DNA from: Pseudomonadota bacterium
Lineage (GTDB): Bacteria; Pseudomonadota; Gammaproteobacteria; JAADHS01
DNA: 64,000 nucleotides
Assembly: GCA_021821045.1 (NCBI GenBank)
Contig: JAKACW010000023.1
Coordinates: forward strand, 1 to 64,000
Direction of reading: 5' to 3'
Made by a program: the position numbers and the translations under genes. Each line of letters starts with the position of its first letter. Positions within the stretch are counted from its first letter, which is position 1. Under the pieces are notes generated by a model. The model was not told the origin of the DNA. It ran no database searches and saw only the letters and a program-made list of their open reading frames with translations. This document shows positions 60,245 through 64,000 of the stretch, piece after piece.

Positions 60245-62638
60245 ATGTCTACCGCAACCAAAACCAAACGCGAATCCATTGATCTGCCGATCGAAGGCAT
60301 GACCTGCGCCGCCTGCGCGACCCGGCTGGAAAAAGTCCTCAACCGCGTCGGCGGCGTCGAGCAGGCGGCGGTGAACTTCGCCTCCGAGTCGGCCCACATC
60401 CGCTTCGATCCGGCGACGGCTAGAACTCCGGAACTCGTCGCCGCCGTCGAAAAGGCCGGCTTCAAAGTGCCGCCGCAGCAGGTGCAGCTGGCCCTTACCG
60501 GGATGACCTGCGCCGCCTGCGCGACCCGCATCGAGAAAGTGCTCAATCGCATGCCGAGTGTTTCCGCGCAAGTGAACTTTGCGACGGAAGAAGCGCAAGT
60601 CAGTTTTCCGCCGGCCACAAGTATCGACGACCTGATCGCCGCGGTCCGCAAAGCCGGTTACGACGCCCACGTGCGCGAAGACGCCGGCCGCGCGGTGGAT
60701 CGCGCTCGCAAGGAAGAAATCGCACGCCAAGAACTGCGCCTGTTCATTATCGCCGCCGTGCTCACCGCGCCGTTCCTCGTCGAAATGATCGGCATGTTCA
60801 CCGGCGCGCACCACGGCATTCTCCCGCGCTGGCTGCAGTGGCTGTTGGCCACGCCCATCCAATTTTGGGTCGGCAAGCGCTTTTACGTCGGCGCCTATCA
60901 CGCCCTGCGCGGCGGCGGCGCCAACATGGACGTGCTCGTCGCCCTTGGCACGTCCATGGCATATCTGTTCAGCGCCGTGGTCACTGCCTTCAATCTCGAT
61001 CAGCACGTCTACTTCGAAGCCAGCGCCGCCATCATCACCCTGGTGCTCATGGGCAAGCTGCTGGAAGCCCGCGCCAAACGCAAAACCTCGGCGGCCATCG
61101 AAGCGCTGATCAAGCTGCAGCCCAAAACGGCGCGCGTTCTGCGCAATGGCGAGCTCGTTGAAGTCAACGTGAATGACTTGGTCGTGGGCGATGTTTACGT
61201 CGTGCGTTCCGGCGAGAACGTGCCCGTCGACGGCGAAGTCATCGACGGCAGCAGCAGTGTCGATGAGTCCCTGCTGACCGGCGAGAGCATGCCCGTCGCC
61301 AAACGCATTAACGATAAAGTGTTCGCCGGCACCCTCAATCAGCAAGGCCAACTGCAATGCCGCGCCACCGGCGTGGGCAGCCACACCCAGTTAGCGGCGA
61401 TCATCCGGTTGGTTGAGCAGGCACAAGGATCGAAGGCGCCCATTCAACGTCTGGCCGATCGCATCTCGGCCATTTTCGTGCCCGTGGTAGTGAGCATCAG
61501 CGTCGTGACGTTGCTGGCCGGTTGGGGCGTGACCGGCAGCTTCACCACGGCTTTGATCAATGCAGTGGCCGTGCTCGTCATCGCCTGCCCATGCGCCCTC
61601 GGTTTGGCCACACCGACAGCCATCATGGTGGGCACCGGCCGCGGCGCGCAGTCCGGCGTGTTGGTCAAGAACGCCGCCGCGTTGGAGCAAGCCGAGCACA
61701 TTCAAACGTTGATCATCGACAAGACGGGCACGCTTACCGAAGGCAAACCCAAGGTTACAGACATCGTGCCTATCGCGCCCATCGATGCCAATGAGGTGCT
61801 GCGTATCGCCGCTGCATTGGAACAAGGCTCGGAACATCCGCTGGCGCGCGCCGTGTTGGAAGACGCCAAGGCAAAGAGTATCGGAGTCAGCCGCGTGGAG
61901 GACTTTCAAGCCCACACCGGCGAAGGCGTGACGGGCAAAGTTGACGGCCAAGCTTACTGGATCGGCGCGCCGGCCATTGCCGCGCAGCGCGGTGTGGCAA
62001 TGGATGCATCGGCGTTGGATGCGCTGCAGTCTCAAGGAAAAACGGTGATCGTGCTGGCAATGGAGCAGAGTGCGGTCGGATTGATTGCCATCGCCGACCG
62101 ATTGCGCGACACATCCCGCACCGCCGTGCAGCGATTGCGCGCCATGGGCGTGGAATTGGTCATGCTCACCGGCGATAACGCCAAGACCGCCGAAGCCGTG
62201 GCGAAAGAGGCGGGCATTACCAACTTCACCGCCAACGTGCGCCCGCAAGACAAAGCCGACGCGGTCAATCGTCTGCGCGGCGACAAGAAGCACGTAGGGA
62301 TGGTCGGCGACGGCATCAATGACGCCCCCGCACTAGCCGCGGCGGACGTGAGTTTCGCCGTCGGGGCGGGTTCCGACGTGGCCATCGAAGCAGCCGACGT
62401 CACCCTGATGCGAAACGACCTCAACGGCGTGGCCGACGCAATCAGCCTATCACGCGCAACGTTGAGCAAGATTCGTCAGAACCTGTTTTTCGCGTTCATC
62501 TACAACATCCTCGGTATTCCGCTCGCGGCCTTCGGCATGCTCAACCCCGTCATCGCCGGCGCCGCCATGGCGATGTCGTCGGTGTCGGTGGTAACCAATT
62601 CACTGCTGCTCAAGCGCTGGAAGGCGGGAAAATCGTAG
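60245..62638 (+). CDS. copA: Copper-translocating P1B-type ATPase
   Basis: Two HMA motifs GMTCAAC, CPCALG, DKTGTLTEGKP, GDGINDAPALAAADVSFAVG. Start set at ATG 60245. Confidence 0.97.
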   Translation: MSTATKTKRESIDLPIEGMTCAACATRLEKVLNRVGGVEQAAVNFASESAHIRFDPATARTPELVAAVEKAGFKVPPQQVQLALTGMTCAACATRIEKVLNRMPSVSAQVNFATEEAQVSFPPATSIDDLIAAVRKAGYDAHVREDAGRAVDRARKEEIARQELRLFIIAAVLTAPFLVEMIGMFTGAHHGILPRWLQWLLATPIQFWVGKRFYVGAYHALRGGGANMDVLVALGTSMAYLFSAVVTAFNLDQHVYFEASAAIITLVLMGKLLEARAKRKTSAAIEALIKLQPKTARVLRNGELVEVNVNDLVVGDVYVVRSGENVPVDGEVIDGSSSVDESLLTGESMPVAKRINDKVFAGTLNQQGQLQCRATGVGSHTQLAAIIRLVEQAQGSKAPIQRLADRISAIFVPVVVSISVVTLLAGWGVTGSFTTALINAVAVLVIACPCALGLATPTAIMVGTGRGAQSGVLVKNAAALEQAEHIQTLIIDKTGTLTEGKPKVTDIVPIAPIDANEVLRIAAALEQGSEHPLARAVLEDAKAKSIGVSRVEDFQAHTGEGVTGKVDGQAYWIGAPAIAAQRGVAMDASALDALQSQGKTVIVLAMEQSAVGLIAIADRLRDTSRTAVQRLRAMGVELVMLTGDNAKTAEAVAKEAGITNFTANVRPQDKADAVNRLRGDKKHVGMVGDGINDAPALAAADVSFAVGAGSDVAIEAADVTLMRNDLNGVADAISLSRATLSKIRQNLFFAFIYNILGIPLAAFGMLNPVIAGAAMAMSSVSVVTNSLLLKRWKAGKS

Positions 62639-62660
62639 GAGCGGTTTCCGACCGCGATTC
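62635..62660. repeat. REP-like single arm overlapping the copA stop codon
   Basis: cgtaggagcggtttccgaccgcgatt. Confidence 0.8.
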
Positions 62661-62696
62661 CCAGTTACCGATAAGAATTTAACCAAGGAGCCAAAC

Positions 62697-62906
62697 ATGC
62701 AAAACATCACCCTGAAAGTCGAAGGCATGAGCTGCCAAGGCTGCGTCAAGAGCGTCACCAACGTGCTGCAACCCATTCCGGGCGTCAGCAAAGTGGTCGT
62801 CACACTCAAGCCCGGCCAAGCCAACGTCGAATTCGATCCGGCAAAAACCAACGTCGACACTTTGCGCAAAGCCATCGAAGACGCGGGTTACGATGTCGTC
62901 GGCTAA
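62697..62906 (+). CDS. copZ: Copper chaperone, HMA domain (CopZ-like)
   Basis: ITLKVEGMSCQGCVKSVTNVLQPIPGV (GMSCxxC). Confidence 0.92.
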   Translation: MQNITLKVEGMSCQGCVKSVTNVLQPIPGVSKVVVTLKPGQANVEFDPAKTNVDTLRKAIEDAGYDVVG

Positions 62907-63201
62907 AACCAAAGAGGACCCCGCGCACAAGCACGTGACGCAGCCCCAGAAAAAGGCGCTGCTCACCCGCATCAGCCGCATCGAAGGGCAAGTGCGCGGC
63001 GTGGCGAAAATGGTGGAGGAGGATCGTTACTGCATCGAGATCCTCAACCAGATCGCTGCCCTGCGCTCCGCTCTCGATGCCGTCGCCTTCCGCTTGCTCG
63101 AAGACCACACCAAAGGCTGTGTCAGCAATGCCATCCGGCACGGCGACCAGGCGGCGGTGGATGAGTTGCTGGCGGTGGTGAAGCACTTTACGAAGGTATA
63201 G
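62893..63201 (+). CDS. csoR: CsoR-type metal-sensing repressor
   Basis: LLTRISRIEGQVRGVAKMVEEDRYCIEILNQIAALRSAL...EDHTKGCV with Cys / His-x3-Cys ligand set. Confidence 0.92.
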   Translation: MSSAKTKEDPAHKHVTQPQKKALLTRISRIEGQVRGVAKMVEEDRYCIEILNQIAALRSALDAVAFRLLEDHTKGCVSNAIRHGDQAAVDELLAVVKHFTKV

Positions 63202-63487
63202 TGTGCGTTCCTGTGTACGGAGCACACAATATCCGCTGGCAAGCCTTCCTTTTTAGAGTTAAGATTTTTTCGACCACCGGCGGCGGCGAAAATCGCTCCG
63301 GCCCATGCGCTACGATGCACGCGTAGGGCGGTAGCGTGGCTGAAGACCGATGCCGAATACCGATGCCAAAACCAATGAATACAGAAAGGGTTATCCTGGC
63401 ATGTCACGGACTACTCGGACTTGGCTTTTCGTCGCACGCCCGATGCGCGGGACTACCGCGGTGCGCGGTGCTCCATTGTCGGACGAC

Positions 63488-63514
63488 AAAATTAGACGGA
63501 ATCAATCTAATTTT
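63488..63514. other. AT-rich inverted repeat upstream of the edge ORF
   Basis: aaaattaga-cggaatcaa-tctaatttt, perfect 9-bp arms, followed by further T residues. Confidence 0.6.
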
Positions 63515-63571
63515 TTATTGAACCGTTCTGTCTAATTCACTGTTAGAAATCATAAACCCAAGAGAATTCCA

Positions 63572-64000
63572 ATGGCCTCCCAAGCATTCAATGAGTTCCG
63601 CTTTAACATTCTCGACGCTTGGCGCCTTCATCAAGCACACTCGGTGTTGAGCAACAACACGCGCGGCAAGAAAGGTCTTGGGCACATCACGCGAAGCGGC
63701 GTGGTGATGCTATGCGCGGCTTGGGAACACTACCAAGAGTCGGTGCTTGTTGAGGCAGCTGGATTTCTAGCGGGCCAAGTACATGATCCGCAGCAGCTAC
63801 CACTCCCCGTAAAAAAGCATCTCAGCGCAGTCGTTAAGAGAGCGCAGCACGAACTCAAGCCAATGGAGCTTGCCGGCGAAGGGTGGAGGGCGCTTTACAT
63901 CGCAATAGCGCGTGATGAGACGTCCGCACTGAATACGCCAAAAAGTGAAAAACTAAAGGGACTCTTTGAACGTCTAGCTGGCGTTCCCGACGTAACATCA
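63572..64000 (+). CDS. HEPN-like domain protein, 3' end outside window
   Basis: Frame open to the right edge, so missing from the ORF track: MASQAFNEFRFNILDAWRLHQAHSVLSNNTRGKKGLGHITRSGVVMLCAAWEHYQESVLVEAAGFLAGQVHDPQQLPLPVKKHLSAVVKRAQHELKPMELAGEGWRALYIAIARDETSALNTPKSEKLKGLFERLAGVPDVTS. The VMLCAAWEHYQESVLVEAA segment resembles RiboL-PSP-HEPN/MAE_28990-type HEPN proteins. Confidence 0.6.
   Translation, partial: MASQAFNEFRFNILDAWRLHQAHSVLSNNTRGKKGLGHITRSGVVMLCAAWEHYQESVLVEAAGFLAGQVHDPQQLPLPVKKHLSAVVKRAQHELKPMELAGEGWRALYIAIARDETSALNTPKSEKLKGLFERLAGVPDVTS

Noticed and set aside
63202-63571. Integron attC/attI-like site upstream of the edge ORF (GTTAGAA before the ATG)
   Set aside because: No matching RYYYAAC partner or attC-like long imperfect stem could be paired, and no integrase gene is visible.

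Overview
A gene-dense, GC-rich chromosomal segment that looks like a gammaproteobacterium, judged from family content and order. I support about 53 protein-coding genes, most of them housekeeping: glrK-qseG-like-glrR, moaB-moeA, ppx/ppk, DAHP synthase, sodB, grxD, rnt, pyrC, tmcA, tcdA, tatD, pepA, pdhA-pdhB-E2/E3, argG, gloA and copA-copZ-csoR. Scattered genes suggest sulfur-compound oxidation: a sulfite-oxidase-family Mo enzyme, rhodanese plus diheme cytochrome c, a TsdA-like cytochrome next to a SulP/CNB/rhodanese fusion, and a SoxB/5'-nucleotidase-like protein. The strongest non-genic signal is a dispersed REP-like family (GTGGGAGCGG-N-CCGCGATTCTT and its inverse) at about 19 intergenic loci. 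Its arms carry compensatory stem changes, it forms exact 98-bp and 100-bp tandem units, and it supplies stop codons to several genes. Other points of interest are a fused E2-E3 pyruvate dehydrogenase subunit with an altered E2 motif, a GH15-DUF547 fusion, a NarL-type regulator with a degenerate receiver, a SoxB/5'-nucleotidase-like protein with substituted active-site motifs, a methyltransferase-fold protein with a predicted signal peptide, a CsoR-type operator on an apparently leaderless copA, and a HEPN-like ORF cut by the right window edge. No CRISPR array, rRNA, complete prophage or transposase was recognised. All calls come from reading the sequence; no database search was run.
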